DNA of 64,000 bases from Carpediemonas membranifera (taxonomy: Eukaryota; Fornicata), in the NCBI GenBank assembly GCA_019828565.1, contig JAHDYR010000025.1, positions 434,001-498,000 on the forward strand. The letters are read 5' to 3'. Positions 1 to 10,299 of the stretch are shown one piece after another. Position 1 is the stretch's first letter; every line of letters begins with the position of its first letter. Under the pieces are notes generated by a model. That model saw nothing but the letters and a program-made list of their open reading frames with translations, was not told the origin of the DNA and ran no database searches. A program made the translations under genes and the position numbers.

Positions 1-465
1 AGTTTGCGTGACTTGGTGCAGAGAGCTAAAAACGTCGGGTCGGATGAGTGCTCAAGTCGTGTCAACAGATTTACACGAATGCCCAAATCTGCTCCCTGGA
101 AGGGTCCCGACACAGATTTACAACAGTGTATTCTTCTTTGCAGGCTGAATTGGTTTGAACTAGGGTCCCCCAACCGTGTATTGAACAAGACTCTTGAACA
201 GAACATGGCGGGAAGCCGGGTCAGCAGTGTAGATATCAGGTCGAGGAGGGACCATATCAAATGTGCCTCTGTGCGCATGCTTGGAAGTCAGAAGTCGGCT
301 TTAAGTCCTGACGCATGGCCAGCCTCGTCACAGGTGAAATTGGGCGCCCGTCATGAAGCCATAGCCGGCACTAGGACCAATTACTCAAACACCATCATCT
401 GCCAGACGATTTACGTGATTTATGTTGTGCTTTGCATCTGCCTTTGCGACGCTCTGCAGTGGCCC
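1..465. other. Left-edge stretch without a recognised gene
   Basis: Open frames here have no recognisable domain, mixed codon use and no ATG start for the longest one. It probably contains the upstream region of the WD40 gene that starts at 466, and possibly the end of a gene cut by the window edge. Confidence 0.4.
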
Positions 466-1798
466 ATGGACATCAGCGAGCACCCTATATGCCTTAATAA
501 CGGACATCCGAACGCTACTGTATCATGTATACGCGTTGAGCCATCCGAAGGCCAGCTAGTATGCACTGGAGGTCAGTTCTTCTTCATTCCCCTCTTATTC
601 AGCCAGCGACGGAAGCTTATGCCTTTGGAACTATGCTGGGTTATGCCTATTCAAAACATCTGGCCATAAGCGGCCAAGGACACCCGTTGGCTGTGGCATT
701 ACCGACATGGCATGGACGAAAGTCGCCATGATGGGCAAAACACCACTCACGCTCATGATCCTGGCCACCGCGAGTGATGATGGCACAGTGAAGCTGTGGG
801 CTGTCCAGCACATTGCCTCCGGTGGGTTTGAACAGACCCCCTCGACGCCCCCGTCGCTCGTGCTCGTCCACACCGTTCAGGTGACGCCCACCGCCGACGC
901 CGTGACGACAGTGGCGCTGGCAGACATGGTCAGCGAGAACAAGAAGATCCGCATTATCGCTGGCACTGCGGGCGGCGTGGTTGCCCTCCTTAGCTGCACC
1001 ATCGACGCCAACCCTTCCGCCATCTCCGGGTTCAGCGCATTCCTCGAGCCACACGGCACCGTGCACGCGCACGCTGGCATAGTGTCCTCAGTGTCGTTCG
1101 TAGGGTGTCTGGATCTGGCGATGTCGTCCGGCCACGACGGCACGATCAGGACTTGGGCTACTCTGGCCGGCAGGGGGCCCAACGCCAAGCGGGAACTCGT
1201 GGAGCGGGCGGAGGTGATATGCCCCAGACGGTGCCCGCCGGTGTCCTCCATGCTGGTGCCGCACAACGGGCTGACGATGCTCGTGTCCACGATGGACCGG
1301 CCGGCAACCCTCCGCTTGTTCAACCGGGCGAATATGAGGAAAGGAGATGACTCAAGCAGGCCACAGGACATCCCGGCGCAGGGCATGGCGGTGTGGCGCC
1401 AGCTCCCCCGCCGAATGTACACGGGCCACGTCATGGACGTCTTCCCCTGCCGGGCCGTGGCGTGTGGCATCGGAGACCTGAAGCTCATCGCTGTAGGGAC
1501 GGATGACGGACACGTGGTGTTCTACTCCGCATCACAGGGGGCGCCGACGACCCCAGTCAAGACGTTGACCGTTGTTGACCCTGAGTCATTGACTCAAACC
1601 GAGAGAGCGGAGGCTGAGAAGGCGTCTGACCGGGCTGGAGCCTTGATGATGACGGCTGTGACCTCTCTGGACATGATAGAGGCCGACCGGATGGTGGTGA
1701 ACCGGCCTCTGAAGCGGCTCGTGCTGGCTGTGGCCAACCCGAGGCTGGTCAACGGGTGCGGACAGGCGCTCCTTTATTTCATTCAGAAGGCGGAGTAG
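466..1798 (+). CDS. WD40 repeat protein, one intron
   Basis: Two exons, 466-571 and 603-1798, joined across a 31-nt intron (gtcagt...ttcag), give 433 aa. The splice restores a complete first WD repeat: exon 1 ends in LVCTG and exon 2 continues ASDGSLCLWNYAG. Further WD-like blades include ASDDGTVKLW, SSGHDGTIRTW and VGTDDGHVVFY, so this is probably a single seven-bladed propeller. The ATG at 707 is in frame but lies inside the second blade, so I prefer 466. Propellers are scaffolds; the family is not identifiable from the repeats. No other domain is visible. Confidence 0.8.
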
Positions 1799-1900
1799 AG
1801 TGGTATACGCTTGCTAACATGCTTTACAACGTAAACCAATCCCGTTATTATAATGATTGCTTTGCGTCTTATTCTGCGTGTTGACGCCGGAGACGTGAGA

Positions 1901-2599
1901 ATGAACTCGCGAAACCTCTCCAAAGATGATCTTGATGGTCTTTCCCGCGAGAATCTTATACAACTAGTGTTCGAATTGCATGCACAAGTTCGCCAGCTAG
2001 CCGAGAGTCAGAAGGAAACAGTGGAATACCACCGAGTGCTTTCCAATTCAATGATGTGGATAGCTGAGAAGATCAAATCGGCCAATGAAGCAGGAATACA
2101 ACGTCCTATGACGCCATCTCCTCGCCAAACCCCATCACCTCTCAAGCGCAAGGCCAAGGCTGCTCCGCCGCCCCCGCCCGCCAAGCGGGACACCTCATTC
2201 AGCATGCACGACACCTTCAACGATGTGGTCCTCACATATAAGCGCAACACCCGCCACCCCGAACTCACCGCCCGCCTCAAGAACATCACGAGCGATGAGT
2301 TCGAGGAGCTCCTGCCCGACGGCATGGTCGTCGTCCTCTCGGTCATCATCGATTGGCTCTGGGACCCGTTCCTCGTGATCAACGCGCTGGTCTACCTGTG
2401 CGAGACGATGGCCAAGTATCCCCAGGTGTTTGAGACAGTCACGGCACTCGACCCGGACTGGGGCACACAGTGCCACGGTCAACTCAAGAGGCTCGTGAGC
2501 GATGTCAGGTTCGTCGATCGGCTGACTGAGGCAGGGCTGACGGCGGAGGAGGTAGCCAGGGTGGCAGTTCATATTGAGCAGGTGATGGACGCAGAGTAG
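1901..2599 (+). CDS. Hypothetical coiled-coil protein with basic TPSP linker
   Basis: 232 aa, not recognised. Residues about 10-50 are predicted helical and coiled-coil (LSRENLIQLVFELHAQVRQL). A Pro/Lys-rich linker at about 68-95 has repeated TPSP sites followed by LKRKAKAAPPPPPAKR, which looks like a nuclear localisation signal with proline-directed phosphorylation sites. The C-terminal 130 residues are helical and rich in hydrophobics with a short acidic end. An upstream in-frame ATG at 1853 would add a hydrophobic stretch; the start at 1901 (MNSRNLSKDD) is more typical. It lies head-to-tail between the WD40 and USP genes. Confidence 0.7.
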   Translation: MNSRNLSKDDLDGLSRENLIQLVFELHAQVRQLAESQKETVEYHRVLSNSMMWIAEKIKSANEAGIQRPMTPSPRQTPSPLKRKAKAAPPPPPAKRDTSFSMHDTFNDVVLTYKRNTRHPELTARLKNITSDEFEELLPDGMVVVLSVIIDWLWDPFLVINALVYLCETMAKYPQVFETVTALDPDWGTQCHGQLKRLVSDVRFVDRLTEAGLTAEEVARVAVHIEQVMDAE

Positions 2600-2702
2600 T
2601 AAAGAAAGCAGTGTGTTGTGGTGATTGATGGTGCTTAATACTGCTCATTTACATTGTTACATGAGTCACGAAGTATGTCGCTCTAGAAGAGGAAAAGAGA
2701 CA

Positions 2703-4379
2703 ATGGACCACTTAACAAAGGGCTCTTGCGAGTTTGGGAGCCAACTAGATGAATGGGATGAATATCAAGCGATGCATGACGAGACCAGCGTGCTCGATAG
2801 TCCTTCTGTTGCCCGTGTCCGCCAAGTCGTGGATAAAACCAAGACCGAGGGGCATTGCGGCCTCAACAACCTCGGAAACACGTGCTACATGAACAGTGCT
2901 CTTCAGTGCTTGAGCAACACCCCTCTCTTCCGCAAGGCGTTGCTTAATTACGAGCCAACCGAACTTGAGGGTGTCACGAAGCACCTTCGCGAACTTCTCG
3001 CCACCATGTGGATGCCCGGTGCATGCGCGACCACTCCTTCGTCGTTCAAACAAGCTCTCGGCGCTCTGAACCCCCGCTTCGGTGGCTTCTCCCAGGAGGA
3101 TTCTTCCGAGATGCTGAACTTCCTGTTCGAGGGCATTCACGACACTTTCGTCCCCAAGTGCAAGGATGCCGTGCCAGAGATCGACTCTACGCTCCCCCAG
3201 GAAGAGCAGGTCCGCGAGGCATGGAAGGCACACCAGGCCCGGGGCGACTCGCTTATTTCCCGTTTGTTCACCGGCCTGTATAAGAGCACCGTCGCCTGTG
3301 ACTTCTGCAAGGCCGAGTCGGCCACCTATGAGCCGTTCCAGATGCTTTCCTTGCCCGTCCCCCGACCCGACACCCGTGTGACGTTCATCATCATCCCCAT
3401 GTTCGCCGAGCCTGTGACAAAGCACGGCTGCATCCGTCAGTCCTCCCCTGAGACCATCAAGGAGGCTCTCGAAGCGCTGAACATGCCGTTCTCGGTCAAC
3501 AGAGCCGTCGTCATCACGTCTGGCTCCTTTGCCCCCCGCCGGGTGCCCCTCGAGAAGCCCATGATGCACTTTGGCATACACTCGAACACAGCCACCGTCA
3601 TCGTCGCGGAGGTGGCGCATGAGGCCGACAATCTTGTCGAGATCACCCTCGGCGGCCAGCCCTGGATGGTGCGGCCCACCCTCAACGTCCAGAAGCTCAA
3701 GGAGTCCGCCGATGAGCTCATTCGCATGCTTCTTGACGCCTACGGCCTCCCCGACGACGTCAACCTCTCCGAACTTCATTTCCGCCAGAACAACATCACC
3801 GTCACCTCCGACACGCTCGACCCCTCCCACCATGGCGTCACCGTGATCTCCCTGGAGCTCCCCCGGGCCATCCGCACCCTCGTAGAGTGCCCAAGGTCGG
3901 TCAACATGACGCCCAAGCCCGAGCCCGCGCTGACCCTCGCCGACTGCTTCCAGGCGGAGTTTGACAGGGACATGCTCGACGGGGTCAACATGTGGCGCTG
4001 CCCCAGCTGCAAGGAGCCCCGCAAGGCCTCCAAGCAGCTTACCGTCGCCCGCACGCCCCCGGTCCTAATCATTCACCTCAGACGGTTCGACGCCACGTCC
4101 GGCTACGGCTCGAAGGTCGACACGCTGGTCGATTTCCCTGAGCACCTCGACCTCGCCGACGTCATGCCCCAACTCCCGGTCGACTCACCCAGCCGCTACA
4201 CCCTGAACGCCGTCAGCCACCACAGCGGGTCGCTGTCGTTCGGCCACTACACTGCCTCGGGGCGGGGTGCGGACGGTAAGTGGCTGTATTTCAACGACAG
4301 CCGCGTATCCCGGGCCAGCTTCGAGTCCGCAAGGGCATCGACGGCGTTCCTTCTCTTTTACTCGGCTGATGACGAATGA
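2703..4379 (+). CDS. Ubiquitin-specific protease (peptidase C19)
   Basis: 558-aa deubiquitinating cysteine protease. The Cys box GLNNLGNTCYMNSALQCL puts the nucleophile at Cys61. The QEDSSEMLNFL segment is the usual box-2 sequence, and the His box contains FGHYTASG with the general base near His515. The third triad residue is in the YFNDSRV segment near 531. Two CxxC pairs (CDFC and CPSC) are the usual structural zinc site of the fingers. The catalytic core nearly fills the protein, with about 50 unmatched N-terminal residues and no UBL or DUSP domain. The role is removal of ubiquitin from proteins; the substrate cannot be inferred. An in-frame ATG at 2628 would add residues of unlikely composition. 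Confidence 0.93.
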   Translation: MDHLTKGSCEFGSQLDEWDEYQAMHDETSVLDSPSVARVRQVVDKTKTEGHCGLNNLGNTCYMNSALQCLSNTPLFRKALLNYEPTELEGVTKHLRELLATMWMPGACATTPSSFKQALGALNPRFGGFSQEDSSEMLNFLFEGIHDTFVPKCKDAVPEIDSTLPQEEQVREAWKAHQARGDSLISRLFTGLYKSTVACDFCKAESATYEPFQMLSLPVPRPDTRVTFIIIPMFAEPVTKHGCIRQSSPETIKEALEALNMPFSVNRAVVITSGSFAPRRVPLEKPMMHFGIHSNTATVIVAEVAHEADNLVEITLGGQPWMVRPTLNVQKLKESADELIRMLLDAYGLPDDVNLSELHFRQNNITVTSDTLDPSHHGVTVISLELPRAIRTLVECPRSVNMTPKPEPALTLADCFQAEFDRDMLDGVNMWRCPSCKEPRKASKQLTVARTPPVLIIHLRRFDATSGYGSKVDTLVDFPEHLDLADVMPQLPVDSPSRYTLNAVSHHSGSLSFGHYTASGRGADGKWLYFNDSRVSRASFESARASTAFLLFYSADDE

Positions 4380-4483
4380 GTGCATAAATTCCTCGATTGA
4401 GCTGCGCTGTGGGGCAGAGATGGGCTGGTTCATTGATGCTGTGGTGTTGATGCGCAGATCTGACAATTCATCAGAGCGAAGTC

Positions 4484-5271
4484 ATGGCGCAGGACCTGTT
4501 CGTTCCCGGCGAGGAAGTGGCAGATATATCTGACCAACTGCGGTATGTACTCCTATATCTGCTCACACAGGGGCCATGGCATCACTACAAACGACACACA
4601 CCTTGTTTCTTCATTATGCGGCATTTCTTCACAGCTACACAAGCTGACGTTCATGACAAGCTTTAAGACGTGGTATCAACCTCGTGTGGGCGACATAGTG
4701 ATCGGGCGCATCGTCTCTATCGAGGGACGCAAGTGGAAGGTCGACGTCGGTGCCCCACAGCACGGCCGGCTCATGATATCGTCCGTGAACCTCCCAGGTG
4801 GTGAATTGGTACGTCTCCAACCCTCATCTTACCCAGCGTCGGCGAGACCAGACGGATGAGCTCAACATGCGATCCTTCTTCATCGAGGGCGACGTCCTCT
4901 CCGCCGAGGTCCAGCAGACCAACCAGGACGGGTCATTCACCCTCCACACGAGGTCTGAGAGGTATGGCAAGCTCGAGCACGGCTACTTTGCCCGTACCGA
5001 GTCCTACCTGGTTAAGAGGGCGAACCGGCACATCCACACGCTCGACAACGGCGTGGGACTTATCATTGGCGTTAACGGGCGGTGTTGGATCAGTGGACCA
5101 AGGCCCATGGCGGCAGGGCAGGGCGAGAGCACCAAGGACATGGCCGATGCCGTTCTCAGCGTCGACAGGCTGCGGGGAGTGGCGCGCACCGCCCGGGCTA
5201 TCGAGGAGCTCACGGCAGAGAGGAAATTTGTGACGCTGGAGAGCATCACGGCAAGACTGGCGGACATGTGA
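4484..5271 (+). CDS. RRP4: Exosome RNA-binding cap subunit Rrp4 (EXOSC2)
   Basis: Three exons, 4484-4542, 4571-4808 and 4837-5271, with two 28-nt introns (gtatgt...cacag and gtacgt...cccag), give 243 aa. Splicing restores the family signature NLPGGELRRR followed by DELNMRSFFIEGD, matching human and yeast Rrp4 closely. Order: N-terminal domain (LFVPGEEV), S1 domain with VGDIVIGRI and KWKVDVGAPQHG, then a KH domain with HTRSERYGKL and GVNGRCWI. Rrp4 sits on the RNase-PH-like ring of the RNA exosome and guides RNA in 3'-to-5' decay and rRNA processing. Length is slightly below the 290-360 aa of animal and yeast proteins because the tail is short. Confidence 0.95.
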
Positions 5272-5470
5272 GTGTCGTCCGGTAAACATGCGGCTCAGTG
5301 TGATGGGTGTGGAGTTATTGGCGGCGAGTAGGCGTCGGCACGGTGAAGCTAGGATTGGGGGTGCACGCATCAGTGTAGCTGGGTACGATCATGGCGGGTC
5401 CGGCCGATTTATGTGAGGATGGCTTCGAATGTTATTCCTCAATCGAAGGCGAAAAGCAAAATCGCGAAGA

Positions 5471-8400
5471 ATGAACGCTACATCCGGTATCAAGAAGGCC
5501 GGTGAGGCGAATATTGCTGTGAGTGTTCGTGTGCGTCCTCTCAATCGTCAAGAGGAGGTCGATGGGCGGAAGGCAGTCGTCAAAGCGGAACCTTTGAAGA
5601 ATATCCTCGTACAGCGCATCCAAGGCGCCGTCAATCCGTCCAACCGCGAGGTACAGGAGCGCTTCTCCTTCAACTCCACCTTCGGCCCCGAAACATCCCA
5701 GGAGGATCTCTACAACTCCGTTGCTCGCCCACTCGTCATCGAAACTCTGCACGGCTACAACTCCACCATATTCTGCTACGGCCAGACGGGCACGGGCAAG
5801 ACTTTCACCATGGAGGGCGTGGACTTCAACAACTGGGTGCATTCATCCGGCGAAGGCATCCTCCCCGAGTCTGCCGGCCTCATTCCCCGCGCCGTGGACG
5901 ACATCTTCAAGCATATCAACGAGTCCGGCGTTGAGTCGACCGTGCGTATCTCACACCTTGAGATCTACAACGAGAAGCTGCAGGACCTTCTCGCGCCCCT
6001 CGACAACGCCCCCGAGCCGAAGATCTTCAACGGCAAGGGCAAGGATCACATGCTCATCTCCGGACTGGAGGAGTTCGTTGTGAAGGACACCGCGGAGGTG
6101 CTCCGGTTCCTCAAGGTGAGCCTGGAGAAGCGTACTACGGCGCAGACGGGGGCCAACGAGCGCTCGTCTCGCTCCCACTGCATCTTCAGCCTGACAGTCC
6201 ACATGAAGGAGACACTGGCCGACGGGGACGACGTGCTGAAGGTCGGCAAGCTGTACCTGGTCGACCTGGCCGGATCCGAGTCGGCCACGGTGTCGTCCCA
6301 TACCCAGGAGACACGGAACATCAACACCTCGCTTCTGACCCTCGGCAAGGTCATCAAGGAGCTCAACGAGCACCACAGACACGTCTCATACCGCGAGTCT
6401 AAGCTGACCCGGCTGCTGCAGGAGAGTCTTGGTGGTAAGGCCAAGACGGCGATGGTCGCCACCGTCGCCCCGACGGACGCGGCAGTAGACCAGACACTTA
6501 ACACGCTGAGGTACGCCCAGCAGGCCATGAACGTCAAGAACAAGCCCGAGGCCAACGAGCGGCGGTCCCGCAAGAACATCGTCCGCGAGTACCTCTCGGA
6601 GATCGAGCGGCTGCAGCGGGAGCTGGCCGCCATCCGGTCGACCGAGGGCGTGGTCCACCTCCCCGTCGAGCGGTTCAACGCCCTCGAGGAGCAGGCGAAG
6701 GGCGGGCAGACCGCTGCGGAGAAGACCGCAGAGATCGAGGCCCAACTCGTCGCCGTCGGCAAGGAGTTCGACGCTGCCCGCCAGACACTCACCCTGACGG
6801 AGCACGAGCTGGAGAGGGCCCGATCGTCAGTGAGGACGCTGAAGTCCGAGCTCGGCACCGTGTACATCGAGCGGGACGCCCTGCAGCAGAACGAGGCCAG
6901 GGCGCGGAAGACGGCGAAGGAGCTGAACAGCGAGCTGAGCGCGTCGATCGGAGACATCACACGTTTGTTCAACCAGCTCGAATCCCACCAGATCCACGAG
7001 ACGAAGACGGCCGAGAAGGTCAGCAGGTTCCAGGCGAACCTCACGGCCCTCGTAGGCCAGCTCAACGAGTCGCTGGACACCATGGAAGCGCAGTACTCGG
7101 GCGGCATCAGCAGCGGCCTGCAGCTGCTCGGGGAGCGGACGGCCGAGGGCGCTGAGGCCATTGATGAGCTCAAATCTACGCTAGATTCACTCCATGACAA
7201 GTCCGGGTCGACTCTGGTGGAGTCAATCGACTCGTACATCCGGGAGGAGATGGCGACCCAGACGACGGAGGGCTCGGCCGCAGATGACCTCAAGTCAACC
7301 ATCGAAGCGCTCCAGAAGTCGATCGGGGCGACCGAGGCGAACATCAATGGAAACCTGGCCTCTCTACGGGTCTCGATCGACTCGGTCGACTCGACCCTCT
7401 TCCAGACACATGAGGCGGTCAAGCAGAGCACTACCAAGGCGACCAAGGCCGTAGACGGCTGCCGGACCACTCTCAAGCGGACCCTGCACGGCCTGGCCGA
7501 GTCACACTCGGACGCGATCGCCCAGCTCCAGCAGAGGATGGGGTCCGACGTGGAGACGACCATGGCGTCCAAGGTCGGGCTCAGACGCATGGCCACAGAC
7601 CTCAGCTCGGCGTTCACAGCCCAGATCCAGTCGATGGCGGCCGAGATGATGTCAGAGTTCACTAAGCGGGTCGAGGCGGCCATAGACGAGAGCGTCGGCC
7701 GCACGAGAGGGTACGCTGGCGAGCTCGACGCATTCAACCGGGCGACCAGCAAGGCCGTCCAGGAGAGCGCGGCGAGTGTGTCAGATGCTCTCAAGGCCGT
7801 TACGGAGTCGTCCGTGGCGACTGAGGCCGCGGTGGGCGGGTTGGACACGCTGTCGCGGTCGCTGTCGTCGCTGATGCCGACTAAGGCGCAGTTTGACTCG
7901 ATCCGTGACGGTCTGGGCGTCACGGCGAACAAGGTAGCCGCCCTCCGGCAGATTAGGGTCGACGCCGGCACTGACGCGGCCCGCAAGCTGCGGAACAATA
8001 TCGCCCAGTCGATGTCTGCCGACCGCACGGCTATATCTGACATCACCAAGTCACTGGAGTCGATCCGGGCCCGTCTCGATGCCGTGGCGGGTGATGTGGA
8101 GTCTGAGATGACGACTGGGACAACCGAGGGCGCGCTAGCTGTTCACACGGCCCGCCAGAGCGCCACGGCCATCGCCAAGCTCAGCGGCGTGCTCGATGTT
8201 GAACCGATTCGCCCCGCGGGGACGCCCATCGCGCCACGGACGATGCCCGCCGTGAGCATCCCCTCGCCCGTCAAGCGGACGGCGCTGATCAACAGATACA
8301 GGACCACCCACGGGACACCGTCCGTGGCCGCCGACCGTGGCAGGCAGGGCCGGGCGCTGTGGGCGTCGACGCTCACCCCCGTCCAGAGCACCCCGACCAC

Positions 8401-8491
8401 GCCTGTCGGGCACCAGAGGGAGACTGGGTTCAGCCCCAGGCCGAGCAGTATGAGCCGGCCCGGCCCCATCGACGTGCCGGGCACGCCGTAA
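5471..8491 (+). CDS. Kinesin-5 (BimC/Eg5-type) motor
   Basis: About 1006 aa with an N-terminal motor: P-loop GQTGTGKTFTMEG at about 104-116, switch I NERSSRSH and switch II LVDLAGSE. Kinesin-5 identity rests on the insert after the P-loop, followed by GLIPRAVDDIF, the EIYNEKLQDLL segment and a neck resembling NKPEANERRSRK. The stalk (about 370-930) is heptad-rich. The basic Ser/Pro/Thr tail has several TP sites, where BimC-type phosphorylation would occur, but I cannot assign a BimC box with certainty. The homotetramer cross-links and slides spindle microtubules. An in-frame ATG at 5429 would add 14 basic residues. The full length matches the family. Confidence 0.95.
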   Translation: MNATSGIKKAGEANIAVSVRVRPLNRQEEVDGRKAVVKAEPLKNILVQRIQGAVNPSNREVQERFSFNSTFGPETSQEDLYNSVARPLVIETLHGYNSTIFCYGQTGTGKTFTMEGVDFNNWVHSSGEGILPESAGLIPRAVDDIFKHINESGVESTVRISHLEIYNEKLQDLLAPLDNAPEPKIFNGKGKDHMLISGLEEFVVKDTAEVLRFLKVSLEKRTTAQTGANERSSRSHCIFSLTVHMKETLADGDDVLKVGKLYLVDLAGSESATVSSHTQETRNINTSLLTLGKVIKELNEHHRHVSYRESKLTRLLQESLGGKAKTAMVATVAPTDAAVDQTLNTLRYAQQAMNVKNKPEANERRSRKNIVREYLSEIERLQRELAAIRSTEGVVHLPVERFNALEEQAKGGQTAAEKTAEIEAQLVAVGKEFDAARQTLTLTEHELERARSSVRTLKSELGTVYIERDALQQNEARARKTAKELNSELSASIGDITRLFNQLESHQIHETKTAEKVSRFQANLTALVGQLNESLDTMEAQYSGGISSGLQLLGERTAEGAEAIDELKSTLDSLHDKSGSTLVESIDSYIREEMATQTTEGSAADDLKSTIEALQKSIGATEANINGNLASLRVSIDSVDSTLFQTHEAVKQSTTKATKAVDGCRTTLKRTLHGLAESHSDAIAQLQQRMGSDVETTMASKVGLRRMATDLSSAFTAQIQSMAAEMMSEFTKRVEAAIDESVGRTRGYAGELDAFNRATSKAVQESAASVSDALKAVTESSVATEAAVGGLDTLSRSLSSLMPTKAQFDSIRDGLGVTANKVAALRQIRVDAGTDAARKLRNNIAQSMSADRTAISDITKSLESIRARLDAVAGDVESEMTTGTTEGALAVHTARQSATAIAKLSGVLDVEPIRPAGTPIAPRTMPAVSIPSPVKRTALINRYRTTHGTPSVAADRGRQGRALWASTLTPVQSTPTTPVGHQRETGFSPRPSSMSRPGPIDVPGTP

Positions 8492-8833
8492 TGTACAGTA
8501 AACTCGCGTTCGTCCTGGAAAGGTGGGTGTGAGGAGGAATAGCTACGATTGGTCATTAATAGTATGCTGAATAAGGCCAATGTGGCGGGGGTTGATTTTG
8601 GATCGCGAGATACATTCCCGCACTCAGCATGTCAGCCTAATTTCTCGAGATCCAGGCGCTCTTCATCTCCAAAACTCACACACCACATACACAGGGATAC
8701 CAGCACTACTCTCCCTTATTTACTCCTCATATACTGCTCCTACCTGCATGAAAATGAGTTTAAACCATTTCTACCGCGACATGGTTACTCCTGCGACTTG
8801 GCGACTCAAAGCGCTTCGTTTGTTGTATCTGCA
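8492..8833 (+). promoter_or_regulatory. EF1A upstream region
   Basis: A 342-bp gap between the kinesin and EF1A coding regions. It begins with an AGTAAAC motif a few bases after the kinesin stop (about 8497), a candidate polyadenylation signal. The rest is pyrimidine-rich with several AT-rich patches and in-frame ATGs that lie outside the EF1A protein. I cannot identify a defined promoter element. A conserved gene is not visible in it. Confidence 0.4.
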
Positions 8834-10156
8834 ATGGGCAAGGAGAAGGCTCACGTTAACCTCGTTGTTATCGGTCACGTCGATGTCGGCAAGTCCACCA
8901 CCACTGGTCACCTTATCTACAAGTGCGGTGGTATCGACAAGCGTACCATCGAGAAGTTCGAGAAGGAGGCCTCCGAGATGGGCAAGGGCTCTTTCAAGTA
9001 CGCCTGGGTTCTTGACAAGCTCAAGGCCGAGCGTGAGCGTGGTATCACCATCGATATCGCCCTCTGGAAGTTCGAGACTGGCAAGTACCACTTCACCATC
9101 ATCGATGCTCCCGGCCACCGTGATTTCATCAAGAACATGATCACCGGCACCTCCCAGGCCGATGTCGCTCTCCTCATCGTCGCCGCTGGCCAGGGTGAGT
9201 TCGAGGCTGGCATCTCCAAGGACGGCCAGACCCGCGAGCACGCTCTTCTCGCCTCCACCCTTGGCGTTAAGCAGATGATCATCGGCATCAACAAGATGGA
9301 TTCCGAGTCCGTCAAGTTCGCCGAGTCCCGCTACAAGGAGATCTCCAAGGAGGTTTCTTCCTTCATCAAGCGCGTTGGCTACAAGCCCGAGGACACTCCC
9401 TTCGTCCCCATCTCCGGCTGGAACGGCGACAACATGCTCGAGCGCTCCTCCAACATGCCCTGGTACAAGGGCCCCACCCTTATCGAGGCCCTCGACCTCG
9501 TCAAGCCCCCGGTGCGCCCCGTTGACAAGCCCCTCCGCCTCCCCCTCCAGGACGTCTACAAGATCGGTGGCATCGGCACTGTGCCCGTTGGCCGTGTTGA
9601 GACCGGTGTCATCAAGCCCGGCATGACCATCTGCTTCGCCCCCGCTATGGTCCGCACTGAGTGCAAGTCCGTCGAGATGCATCACGAGCAGCTCGCCGAG
9701 GCCGTCCCCGGTGACAACGTTGGCTTCAACGTCAAGAACGTCTCCGTCAAGGATGTCAAGCGCGGCATGGTTGCTTCCAACGACAAGGACCACCCCGCCT
9801 GCGAGTGCGCCACCTTCGACGCCCAGGTCATGATCATGAACCACCCCGGCCAGATCCACGCCGGCTACACCCCCGTTCTTGATTGCCACACTGCTCACAT
9901 CGCCGTCAAGTTCTCTGAGCTTCTTCAGAAGATCGACCGCCGTACCGGTAAGGTCCAGGAGGAGAACCCCAAGATGGTCAAGACCGGTGACTCCGTCATC
10001 GCCCGCATGCTCCCCTCCAAGCCCATGTGCGTCGAGTCCTTCACTGAGTACCCCCCTCTCGGCCGTTTCGCCGTCCGTGATATGCGCCAGACCGTCGCTG
10101 TCGGTGTCATCAAGGCCGTCGAGTTCAAGGCTGAGGGCAAGAAGGCCAAGAAGTAA
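8834..10156 (+). CDS. EEF1A: Translation elongation factor 1-alpha
   Basis: 440 aa, starting [20 protein letters not shown] with the G1 P-loop at residues 14-21. G3 (DAPGH) and G4 (NKMD) follow, then the two beta-barrel domains to a basic KKAKK end. EF1A is the GTPase that delivers aminoacyl-tRNA to the ribosome. The third-position C/G bias is very strong, more than in the neighbours, as expected for a highly expressed gene. No intron is needed. Presence of EF1A instead of the EF-like protein found in some protists is itself informative. Confidence 0.98.
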   Translation: MGKEKAHVNLVVIGHVDVGKSTTTGHLIYKCGGIDKRTIEKFEKEASEMGKGSFKYAWVLDKLKAERERGITIDIALWKFETGKYHFTIIDAPGHRDFIKNMITGTSQADVALLIVAAGQGEFEAGISKDGQTREHALLASTLGVKQMIIGINKMDSESVKFAESRYKEISKEVSSFIKRVGYKPEDTPFVPISGWNGDNMLERSSNMPWYKGPTLIEALDLVKPPVRPVDKPLRLPLQDVYKIGGIGTVPVGRVETGVIKPGMTICFAPAMVRTECKSVEMHHEQLAEAVPGDNVGFNVKNVSVKDVKRGMVASNDKDHPACECATFDAQVMIMNHPGQIHAGYTPVLDCHTAHIAVKFSELLQKIDRRTGKVQEENPKMVKTGDSVIARMLPSKPMCVESFTEYPPLGRFAVRDMRQTVAVGVIKAVEFKAEGKKAKK

Positions 10157-10299
10157 GTAGTGCAGATAAACGATGAGATAATGCTTTCATAATCCGACTG
10201 GGCCCAAGTTACAATATCGACTTGTTTGAGGCTGGTCAGCTGGCCGCTTGACATTTATTGCCACAGAAGTATTAATAATGTAATAAACCGCGTGATTTA